This document shows, one piece after another, positions 6,197-11,082 of a DNA stretch of 11,082 nt. The notes under the pieces are model-generated. The model was given only the letters and a program-made list of their open reading frames with translations. It was not told the origin of the DNA and did not search any database. The stretch comes from Desulfomonilaceae bacterium (GTDB lineage: Bacteria; Desulfobacterota; Desulfomonilia; Desulfomonilales; Desulfomonilaceae). Every line of letters starts with the position of its first letter. Position 1 is the first letter of the stretch. The stretch lies in NCBI GenBank assembly GCA_041662605.1, contig JBAZSD010000050.1, positions 1-11,082 of the forward strand. The letters run 5' to 3'. The position numbers were made by a program, and so were the translations under genes.

Positions 6197-6376
6197 TTAT
6201 TCATTCTCGCGTTCCCTCTCAATTTCCTCCCGGTTCCTTTTGCTTTGGAGAGCGTCCACTTCTTCCTTGCCCCGTGATCCTGCCTTCCAATTGCTCAAGA
6301 TAGTACGTGCTAACACTATGAAACCGGCCACCCCCGCCACAAGCACGACGACAATTATGATGATGTTGTAATCCAT
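6197..6376 (-). CDS. 59-residue single-TM protein with charged tail
   Basis: ATG at 6376, TAA at 6197-6199. The protein begins MDYNIIIIVVVLVAGVAGFI, one strong transmembrane helix (about residues 4-24). It then has a basic linker and a C-terminal charged helix (EEVDALQSKRNREEIERERE) that is likely coiled coil. The predicted topology is N-out or very short N-terminus with a cytoplasmic tail, by the positive-inside rule (Arg, Lys after the helix). AGGA lies about 10 nt upstream, a modest ribosome site. It follows the Gly-rich secreted gene by 210 nt on the same strand and may be read from the same sigma-54 promoter. The plus-strand frame across the same DNA is a shadow. Family unknown. Confidence 0.6.
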   Translation of the reverse strand: MDYNIIIIVVVLVAGVAGFIVLARTILSNWKAGSRGKEEVDALQSKRNREEIERERENE

Positions 6377-6585
6377 ATCAAATGTCCTATTGTTAAAAGC
6401 ATTTCAATAACAGACAGTAAACTCCATGAAAGACGCACCAGCGCCATTGACGTTGACCCTGAAGTGTAATTCTCGCCGAATAGTCTTCTTAAGCCTACGG
6501 ATCAAGGATTTACGGGTTCGGGGCAGCGGCTTTTGAAACCACCGCCGGTTTTTTATTTCCTGCCTTATGAGAAAGACTCCAAGAA

Positions 6586-6855
6586 TCAGTCACCATAAAA
6601 TCCAGGAGTGAGATAACACCGCCATTTGTACCCATTCCAGACACAAGTCTTGTTTCCATTTTGATATGTTTGATAGTAACCCCCCCCTCCATAGTAACCA
6701 GGGCCATACCCCCCGCCATAACCACGGTGACCTCCATCATGGTAACCACGGTGACCTCCGCCACGGCCATGTCCACCCCGTTCGGCGTCTGCGGAAGCCA
6801 CCATTAAGGCAAAAACTGATAAGAACAGAATTAAAAGATACGGTATTCTTTTCAT
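6586..6855 (-). CDS. Secreted Gly/His/Tyr-rich small protein
   Basis: An 89-residue protein. Residues 1-24 form a Sec signal peptide (MKRIPYLLILFLSVFALMVA, cleavage probably after SADA). The mature part starts with about 35 residues of Gly/His/Arg/Tyr repeats (GGHRGY twice, then GGGYGPGYYGGGGYY) and ends in a small non-repetitive region with two Cys (CVWNGYKWRCYL) that could form a disulfide in the periplasm or outside the cell. His/Gly-rich segments can bind metals, but nothing here proves it. GAGAGG lies about 7 nt before the ATG. The sigma-54 promoter at 6905-6922 would start transcription about 40 nt before this ATG. The repetitive DNA also leaves long non-coding frames on the other strand; signal peptide, ribosome site and promoter all support this frame. 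Confidence 0.75.
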   Translation of the reverse strand: MKRIPYLLILFLSVFALMVASADAERGGHGRGGGHRGYHDGGHRGYGGGYGPGYYGGGGYYQTYQNGNKTCVWNGYKWRCYLTPGFYGD

Positions 6856-6904
6856 TATGGCCTCTCTTGTGAAAACATGGAGATTTTAACCCTTGCCACA
6901 CATG

Positions 6905-6922
6905 GTGCACATTCGGCGCCAA
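6905..6922 (-). promoter_or_regulatory. sigma-54 (-24/-12) promoter for the Gly-rich secreted gene
   Basis: Read on the minus strand: TTGGCGCCGAATGTGCACC, with GG, ten bases and GC. The TTGGCGCC -24 half is identical to that of the promoter at 503-520, and the flank TAACCCTTG about 20 nt downstream is also shared. The start of transcription is predicted near 6896, about 40 nt before the ATG at 6855. A 16-bp palindrome CTAATC-ATGA-GATTAG (6960-6975) lies between this element and the enhancer blocks. Confidence 0.65.
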
Positions 6923-6996
6923 CTGGGCCAAGCGGATCCATGTTCTAAAAAAACCTTGGCTAATCATGAGATTAGGTTTAGTGGCTGAATTTGGTG

Positions 6997-7115
6997 TGAG
7001 TTACGAAGCGTTCACAACAGAAGCTGAACGGGGAAAACCTGCCTTAAAAACGGCCCAACAAATTCCTGATGTGTGTTTTATCAATAGGTTAAGGATACCG
7101 CTAGTGTCTTAATGT
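6997..7115. promoter_or_regulatory. Putative enhancer (upstream activating sites), copy B
   Basis: Counterpart of 595-712: block 1 TGAGTTACGAAGCGTT (6997-7012), block 2 TTCCTGATGT then TTATCAA (7063-7084), block 3 TGTCTTAATGT (7105-7115). Block 2 starts 156 nt from the GC of the sigma-54 element. The blocks are much better conserved than the DNA between them, as expected for protein-binding sites. Confidence 0.55.
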
Positions 7116-7375
7116 CGTTCGTTAGTATTAATTTTTCGTCTGATTTTCGCCCTCAATTTAGATCCGCTTTGCTTACAATGGTCCCTTTCGAAAAAAATTG
7201 CCGCTGTCTTCTGTTTGGGTAAGGAGAGGAGTGGCTAACACGACAGACAGTGACCGTTCTCGCACAAGGAGACATTGCCATTCTTAGAAGTCTTTTAACG
7301 GAAGAAAATGATTTCTTTAAGCTTGAATACAAGATAAAATGAGAACATCATTCAGAACGGACTTTAGGAGCTACA

Positions 7376-7654
7376 ATGAACAAACCTGATCCTGACATAA
7401 AAACGATTGCTAAAGTTATGGCTGATGTACTCTCAGAGAATAAAAAAAAGGTACTCCATCGGACTGATTTAATAGAGTTTCTTAGGGAGGAGTTTGGTGG
7501 AAAATTCGTATACACCAATGAACACGGCCATCCCGCGATTGATGAAAAACTACTTGAAGAATTTGCAAAGCAGTCACCAACATTAGTTTATTCAAGAAGC
7601 GAAGAATGCTGGAGACAAAGAAAAGAGGGTGACGGGGATAACCGCGGGGTATGA
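7376..7654 (+). CDS. DUF6953-like hypothetical protein
   Basis: A 92-residue soluble protein with AGGAG 5 nt before the ATG. The N-terminal half is helical (IKTIAKVMADVLSENKKKV). The C-terminal half carries FVYTNEHGHPAIDEKLLEEF followed by LVYSRSEECWRQRKEGD. This agrees with the remembered DUF6953 pattern (FVYxNExGNxAIDxxVLxxF ... VVWxRxxxYWRxRE); the name is from memory and moderately sure. The compact wing-like C-terminal half would suit a small winged-helix fold, but that is inference. The gene ends 98 nt before glgA on the same strand, with a stable hairpin between them. The 255 bp upstream (7121-7375) show no clear promoter and no other supported gene. Confidence 0.75.
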   Translation: MNKPDPDIKTIAKVMADVLSENKKKVLHRTDLIEFLREEFGGKFVYTNEHGHPAIDEKLLEEFAKQSPTLVYSRSEECWRQRKEGDGDNRGV

Positions 7655-7672
7655 CGAATCCCTTTAAAAAGT

Positions 7673-7705
7673 AGAACCGTCTTTGGGGGGATAAAAGACG
7701 GTTCT
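7673..7705 (+). promoter_or_regulatory. Perfect 12-bp inverted repeat between the DUF6953-like gene and glgA
   Basis: Arms AGAACCGTCTTT (7673-7684) and AAAGACGGTTCT (7694-7705) enclose a 9-base loop containing six G. On the plus strand no T-run follows, so it is not a standard terminator for the upstream gene. On the minus strand ACTTTTTAAA follows. It lies 47 nt before the glgA start, in the likely leader, and could act as an mRNA-stabilising, processing or attenuating element. Confidence 0.6.
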
Positions 7706-7752
7706 GGGGTCTCCAAGGCGAAGAAGCCGGAAATCTACGGAGGTTTATTGAC

Positions 7753-9237
7753 GTGAGAGTCCTTATGATTACGTCTGAAGTGACGCCATTTGCGCAAACT
7801 GGTGGGTTGGGCGAGGTCCTATCCTCTCTACCGGTTGAATTGGCTTCTTTGGGAGTTGAGATTGACGTCCTGATGCCCAAATATCGGGGTATAAATGCAG
7901 AAAAATTTGATATCACAAAACTTGATATCACTCTTGAAATAACCCTGAACGCCAAAAAAATCACAGCCGGCCTCTGGCGGTTTGTTGGGAAAAATGGAGT
8001 TCGCTACCTTTTTCTTGAATGCGACGATTATTATGACAGGGAGTATCTTTACGGAACCCCTGAAGGTGATTATAAGGATAATTCCGAGAGATTTGTTTTT
8101 CTATCCAGAGCCGCTCTTCAATTAGCTCTATATCAGGGACAACCTTACGATGTGTTCCATTCACATGATTGGCAGGCTGCGTTAACGGCTGTTTATCTTA
8201 GAACCCTTTATGCTGGGGAGTCGTTGTTCAGAGACAGCTCAGCAATAATGACTATTCACAATCTTGGTTATCAGGGGATATTCGGACATCTTGATATGAC
8301 GCTCGTAGGATTGGGTTGGGAATTTTTTACCCCAAAACATATGGAATTTCACGGAAACCTTAACTTTTTGAAAAGTGGGATTGTTTTCGCCGATGAAGTG
8401 AGCACCGTTTCTCCTGGATATCGTGACGAAATTCTTACACCGGAGTTTGGTTTTGGTTTGGAAGGAATACTACAGGACAAAGGAGACCACCTAACCGGGA
8501 TTCTAAATGGAGTTGATTATTCTATATGGAACCCGCAAACCGATCCTTATGTGGCGACCAGGTATTCTCAGGAAAACATGCAAGGAAAACCTATCTGTAA
8601 AGCCAAGTTGCAAGAACTTGCAAAACTGCCATTAGACCCTGGAACGCCATTGATAGCAATGGTGAGCCGTCTATCGAGTCAAAAGGGTGTAGACATATTT
8701 GCAGAAGCGTTTGACGGGTTTATGCGGAATGACGTTCAAATGGTAGCGCTTGGAACAGGAGAGGCTCGATATCAAGACATATTGGTAGAATTGGCTGAAA
8801 AATACCCTAATCGTGTAGGAGTATTTCTAAGGTACGATTATGTGTTGGCTCACAGGATATTTGCCGGCGCAGACATTTTGCTCGTACCTTCCAGATACGA
8901 ACCTTGTGGCTTGAACCAGCTCTACGCTTTGAAATATGGAGCGGCGCCTGTAGTAACAGCTACAGGTGGGCTCACCGATACGATTGATGAATGTGATGTC
9001 GATGCGGATATCGGAACCGGGTTCAAATTTTTTCCTCTAAACCGAGTCGAACTAGAAAAAGCCGTCTCAAAGGCTATCAGGATTTATAAAGATCGACCCG
9101 ATGCCTGGAAAAGGCTCATGAAAAGAGGAATGAACAAGGATTTTTCCTGGCGTCGGTCTGCAGGAGAATATCTTCTCCTCTACGACAGGGCTATTGCAGA
9201 CAGACGCGCCTATCTTAAATCAATTGAAAAAGCTTAA
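7753..9237 (+). CDS. glgA: Glycogen synthase (ADP-glucose or UDP-glucose), GT5 family
   Basis: A 494-residue GT-B glycosyltransferase that adds glucose from a nucleotide-sugar to the non-reducing end of glycogen, in the cytoplasm. Start GTG 7753 has GGAGG 9 nt upstream. Motifs run from the N-terminal QTGGLGEVLSSLP (15-27) through HSHDWQA (136-142), MTIHNLGYQG (166-175), LNGVDYSIWNP (251-261) and SRLSSQKG (305-312; Arg306 and Lys311 match E. coli R300 and K305). SRYEPCGLNQLYALKYG (380-396) contains Glu383 and Cys385, and TGGLTDT is also present. Length and all domains are complete. The odd feature is Gln15 in place of the Lys of the E. coli KTGGL motif, which contacts the sugar nucleotide; this may change affinity or donor choice. 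No other glg gene is in the window. Confidence 0.96.
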   Translation: MRVLMITSEVTPFAQTGGLGEVLSSLPVELASLGVEIDVLMPKYRGINAEKFDITKLDITLEITLNAKKITAGLWRFVGKNGVRYLFLECDDYYDREYLYGTPEGDYKDNSERFVFLSRAALQLALYQGQPYDVFHSHDWQAALTAVYLRTLYAGESLFRDSSAIMTIHNLGYQGIFGHLDMTLVGLGWEFFTPKHMEFHGNLNFLKSGIVFADEVSTVSPGYRDEILTPEFGFGLEGILQDKGDHLTGILNGVDYSIWNPQTDPYVATRYSQENMQGKPICKAKLQELAKLPLDPGTPLIAMVSRLSSQKGVDIFAEAFDGFMRNDVQMVALGTGEARYQDILVELAEKYPNRVGVFLRYDYVLAHRIFAGADILLVPSRYEPCGLNQLYALKYGAAPVVTATGGLTDTIDECDVDADIGTGFKFFPLNRVELEKAVSKAIRIYKDRPDAWKRLMKRGMNKDFSWRRSAGEYLLLYDRAIADRRAYLKSIEKA

Positions 9238-9340
9238 GAGATAAGTTCTTGTCTAACCATTGAAATTCGCTCACTTAGATGGCATTTCAACTGAAAACAC
9301 CGAACGCTTACTCGTTAGAGCATTGGTGTGGCGCCCCAAG

Positions 9341-9370
9341 AAAAAAAGCCCTAGCGAATGACGCTAAGGC
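9341..9370 (-). terminator. Intrinsic terminator of the secreted repeat protein gene
   Basis: On the minus strand a hairpin with arms GCCTTAGCG and CGCTAGGGC (one mismatch, 5-base loop, 9348-9370) is followed directly by seven T (9347-9341). It lies about 50 nt past the stop at 9421, so it ends that transcript and also shields glgA from antisense reading. Confidence 0.8.
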
Positions 9371-9420
9371 AGGTGAGCAAAATATTCTTCATGCCGGGCT
9401 TAGACCAAGCGGTATTTTAT

Positions 9421-9729
9421 CTAATAACACGACTTATGGTAGGTAGTTGATTTACTGCGCTTAGTAGTTCGTTTACTCCGCTCAGTAGTTGATTTACTCG
9501 ACTTACTGGATACCTTAGGACATTCCTTTCCCATTGCATTTTGAGCTTCTACTTGGGTATTGAATGGACCTGCTATGGTCGCAGATGTTTTTTCTTGCGC
9601 TTTGATCACCTTGCAAACACCGTTTCCGTCCTTGATTACGAAGTAGCTATCTCCAGCGGCGAAAGCAACTATAGTTGTCAGGACAAAAATTATGGCTGTG
9701 AAAAAACCTATTAAGCGTCTGACTCTCAT
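9421..9729 (-). CDS. Secreted small protein with Ser/Lys/Thr-rich repeat tail
   Basis: A 102-residue protein. ATG 9729 is chosen because GGAGG lies 6 nt upstream; the frame is open back to 9750, but that longer start has no ribosome site. Residues 1-25 are a Sec signal peptide (RRLIGFFTAIIFVLTTIVAF, then AAG). The mature domain (GDSYFVIKDGNGVCKVIKAQ, TIAGPFNTQVEAQNAMGKEC) contains two Cys and resembles small uncharacterised periplasmic proteins with a GVC...IAGPF...A pattern, remembered but unnamed. The tail is a basic heptapeptide repeat (SKSTTER, SKRTTKR, SKSTTYH) encoded by a 21-bp tandem repeat. It is single, minus strand, with its own terminator. The function is unknown; the basic tail could bind polyanions or cell-wall material. 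Confidence 0.75.
   Translation of the reverse strand: MRVRRLIGFFTAIIFVLTTIVAFAAGDSYFVIKDGNGVCKVIKAQEKTSATIAGPFNTQVEAQNAMGKECPKVSSKSSKSTTERSKRTTKRSKSTTYHKSCY
9443..9505. repeat. 21-bp tandem repeat, 3 copies, inside a coding region
   Basis: Three units begin GTAGTT at 9443, 9464 and 9485, each followed by (GA or CG)TTTACT and a GCGCTTA, CCGCTCA or CGACTTA end. The period of 21 keeps the frame and encodes a 7-residue repeat in the tail of the secreted protein. Copy number may vary between strains. Confidence 0.9.
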
Positions 9730-9845
9730 GGTAACCTCCGATTGAATCACATTTTGCTAATCGAAACATCAACCCGGCACAGAAAAAGGCAATTTGACGG
9801 CGGACTGTTATTTTTGTAACTAAATGCAACTGGGGTCGGCCGGAG

Positions 9846-9962
9846 CTACCATCTGCCTGGGCGCTCATCCAATTCCTCAACCGGCTCACGTTTGAGCCCA
9901 TATTTCTCCTGTAACTTGCCTTTCAGTCGCTTCCAATTTCCTTCAATCTGATCCCAGTTCAC
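9846..9962 (-). CDS. CsbD-like protein, short form with internal deletion
   Basis: GTG 9962 to TAG 9846: 38 residues beginning VNWDQIEGNWKRLKGK, then LQEKYGLKREPVEELDE, ending in RW. Both halves match the CsbD-family protein at 10886-11082, but the middle (about 26 residues) is missing in frame. The join lies at GGCAAGTTAC; in the full gene the two ends of the missing piece are GGCAAGTT and GGTAAGTTAC, so recombination or slippage between these short direct repeats explains it. The start codon is GTG where the full gene appears to have ATG, and the ribosome site (AAGG, 9 nt away) is modest. CsbD proteins are small stress-induced helical proteins of unclear biochemistry. This copy may be a decaying paralogue or a functional mini-form. 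Confidence 0.6.
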   Translation of the reverse strand: MNWDQIEGNWKRLKGKLQEKYGLKREPVEELDERPGRW

Positions 9963-10122
9963 GTTCTTCTGCCTTGTTGTCGACTAATCTACGTGATTTT
10001 ATCCATTGCCCAGGTCAAATGCGGCCCAGCAACAGGAACGCCATCACGACGCGGTACCGGCGCCCGTCATCCTCTTGGGGGATGGTTCTACCGGATTGGG
10101 CCACCCGGCGTTTGAGGCGCGC

Positions 10123-10218
10123 CTAGCCTAAAGGACCCCGCCTCCTCCACCAATATCCACCGCCACCGCCCAAGAGTAAAATCACTAAAATGACTATGAT
10201 GATTGTTGTCGAATCCAT
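10123..10218 (-). CDS. 31-residue single-TM peptide with Gly stretch and Arg-rich tail
   Basis: ATG 10218 to TAG 10123. The product is MDSTTIIIVILVILLL, then five Gly, then YWWRRRGPLG: one transmembrane helix, a flexible Gly run, an aromatic interface (YWW) and a basic cytoplasmic end. GGGAG lies about 8 nt before the ATG. It sits 195 nt downstream of the secreted PRC-barrel gene on the same strand. Similar tiny MDxxxIIIVI peptides exist in proteobacterial genomes as unannotated or hypothetical genes, from general memory. The design resembles the 59-residue (MDYNIIIIVV) and 22-residue peptides in this window. Function unknown. Confidence 0.65.
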   Translation of the reverse strand: MDSTTIIIVILVILLLGGGGGYWWRRRGPLG

Positions 10219-10413
10219 ATCATCACTCCCTTTCCATGGTTGGATTTGAAACTCGCTGATATGCCCGAAATGAGCCTATCCGCCATTTTCAGAATTTGTT
10301 TATGCATCTTCTCGTAGGCTGTTCGCCACAGTGTGTCGTCTAATTCGCCGTTCTGTTCTGAGGGTGGACGAGGGCCGCTCCCTAGGGCAACCCTGTCACC
10401 CGCGGTGTTGCCG

Positions 10414-10827
10414 TTACTTATAATACATGTCGATTTTCTTCAGCGAATCTGGGGATGTGACCTTGGGCCAATCCTTAGGGTCGAAATTCGGGGCCTTTTC
10501 CAGAGCCCCTTTATCGATATTAATGACTAGGGTAGTCTTTTCCTTTCCCAGTTTCAAAGCTCTCCATGGAATGGCGATTAATTTCTCGCCAATCCCTAGT
10601 ATGCCTCCATGGGACAAAATGGCGTATTTCAAGGCGCCGCCTGGATCGATCAGGAGATCATCGATCTTCCCAAGTTTTTCCCCTTGCGGGTTGGTGACTG
10701 TCATTCCCGTTATCTGGCTGGACCTCTGCCATCCCTCCAGGGGAGTAGTGGCCGTTTCAGCCCAGACTTGGCCCGCAAGTAGAATGCAAATTATTGCCGC
10801 ATACAACCCAAAACCGTTCTTTTTCAT
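10414..10827 (-). CDS. Secreted PRC-barrel domain protein
   Basis: A 137-residue protein. ATG 10827 is chosen because AAGGAG lies 6 nt upstream; the frame extends to a TTG at 10845 without a better site. Residues 1-23 form a signal peptide (GFGLYAAIICILLAGQVWA). The mature protein carries a PRC barrel (about 36-100): ITGMTVTNPQGEKLGKIDDL, LKYAILSHGGILGIGEKLIA and IPWRALKLG. A short tail follows (PKDWPKVTSPDSLKKIDMYY). Exported PRC proteins of this kind are common next to CsbD and small membrane proteins in stress clusters; their molecular role is not established. It starts 58 nt after the stop of the CsbD gene, on the same strand, so co-transcription is likely. It matches the cytoplasmic PRC gene at 1-191 in the barrel core. 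Confidence 0.9.
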   Translation of the reverse strand: MKKNGFGLYAAIICILLAGQVWAETATTPLEGWQRSSQITGMTVTNPQGEKLGKIDDLLIDPGGALKYAILSHGGILGIGEKLIAIPWRALKLGKEKTTLVINIDKGALEKAPNFDPKDWPKVTSPDSLKKIDMYYK

Positions 10828-10885
10828 AACAATCTCCTTTTTCAATGAGTCAATATTAACGTTTTTAGCGTCTGGATAAATGGGG

Positions 10886-11082
10886 CTACCATTTGCTCAG
10901 ATGCTCATCCAGCTCCTTCTCCGCTTCCTCACGCTTGAGCCCGTATTTCTCTTGTAACTTACCAAGTAAATGATCTCGCTTCCCGGCAACGACTTCCAGA
11001 TCGTTGTCCGTGAGTTTGCCCCACTTCTCTCTGAACTTGCCTTGCAGTTGCTTCCAATTTCCCTCAATCTGATCCCAGTTCA
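10886..11082 (-). CDS. CsbD-family stress protein, cut at its start codon
   Basis: The minus-strand frame reads NWDQIEGNWKQLQGKFREKW, then GKLTDNDLEVVAGKRDHLLG, KLQEKYGLKREEAEKELDEH and LSKW, ending at TAG 10886. These are the CsbD hallmarks: NWDxIEGxWKQxxGKxxExWGKLTDDDL and KxxELxGxLQxxYG. The window ends with TG just before the Asn codon, so only the A of the ATG is outside and the protein is essentially complete at 65-66 residues. It is soluble, helical and cytoplasmic. It leads a probable stress unit with the secreted PRC gene. The short CsbD form at 9846 is its paralogue. Confidence 0.93.
   Translation of the reverse strand, partial: NWDQIEGNWKQLQGKFREKWGKLTDNDLEVVAGKRDHLLGKLQEKYGLKREEAEKELDEHLSKW

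Noticed and set aside
6520..6565. Inverted repeat near the stop of the Gly-rich gene as an intrinsic terminator
   Set aside because: The stem is only 5-6 bp (AAACC/GGTTT) and its T-run is on the opposite strand to the gene.
7250..7342. 30-residue plus-strand frame (GTG start) ending NDFFKLEYKIK upstream of the DUF6953-like gene
   Set aside because: The C-terminal part looks protein-like, but there is no ribosome site and the only start is a GTG; too weak to annotate without conservation.
9260..9290. TTGAAAT ... ATTTCAA inverted repeat after glgA as terminator
   Set aside because: Only 7 AT-rich pairs with a 17-base loop and no T-run.
9963..10122. GC-rich stretch whose minus frame continues past the stop of the 31-residue peptide (VAQSGRTIPQEDDGRRYRVV)
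   Set aside because: It is in frame after a TAG, but there is no evidence of readthrough and no recognised family; possibly a decayed gene end. Left unannotated.
10386..10401. Another GG-N10-GC match on the minus strand (GGTGACAGGGTTGC) upstream of the 31-residue gene
   Set aside because: The -24 half fits poorly, it is about 170 bp from the gene, overlaps an imperfect hairpin after the PRC stop, and none of the conserved enhancer blocks is nearby.

Overview
The window reads as chromosomal DNA of a Gram-negative bacterium. Signal-peptide proteins, two sigma-54 (RpoN) type promoters, a PAS/AAA+ enhancer-binding protein and a KaiC/KaiB operon without kaiA suggest a Desulfobacterota (former Deltaproteobacteria) type organism. 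This placement is inference from gene content only. No rRNA, tRNA, CRISPR array or intact insertion sequence was seen.

Left part (1-5250, all minus strand). The centre is a Kai-type operon read from about 4960 down to 716: kaiC (two ATPase domains), a small coiled-coil ORF that appears frameshifted, two tandem kaiB genes, and a sigma-54 activator with two PAS domains, an AAA+ domain and a Fis-type HTH. Downstream of it lie a 22-residue membrane peptide and a PRC-barrel gene cut by the window edge. A 5-bp tandem repeat (AAGCT x 8) lies upstream of kaiC.

Middle (5250-7375). This is a gene-poor stretch with a decayed ModA-like C-terminal fragment, a 76-residue plus-strand gene of unknown function, and two minus-strand envelope genes: a secreted Gly/His-rich protein and a 59-residue single-TM protein. 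The regions upstream of the 22-residue peptide and of the Gly-rich gene are diverged copies of one another. Each has a -24/-12 element (GG-N10-GC) and conserved blocks about 90-210 bp further upstream at nearly identical spacing. They look like matched sigma-54 promoters with activator sites, and the activator in the kai operon is the obvious candidate regulator.

Right part (7376-11082). Two plus-strand genes are present: a DUF6953-like protein and glycogen synthase glgA, with a perfect 12-bp hairpin between them. A minus-strand group follows: a secreted protein with a 21-bp tandem repeat and its own terminator, a CsbD-like gene with an apparent 78-nt internal deletion, a 31-residue single-TM peptide, a secreted PRC-barrel protein, and a nearly full-length CsbD gene cut one base before its likely ATG.

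Working model (inference): a KaiBC timer or redox/energy sensor is co-expressed with a sigma-54 activator that drives a set of small envelope and stress proteins (tiny TM peptides, PRC-barrel, Gly-rich secreted protein). Glycogen synthesis and CsbD/PRC stress genes lie nearby.
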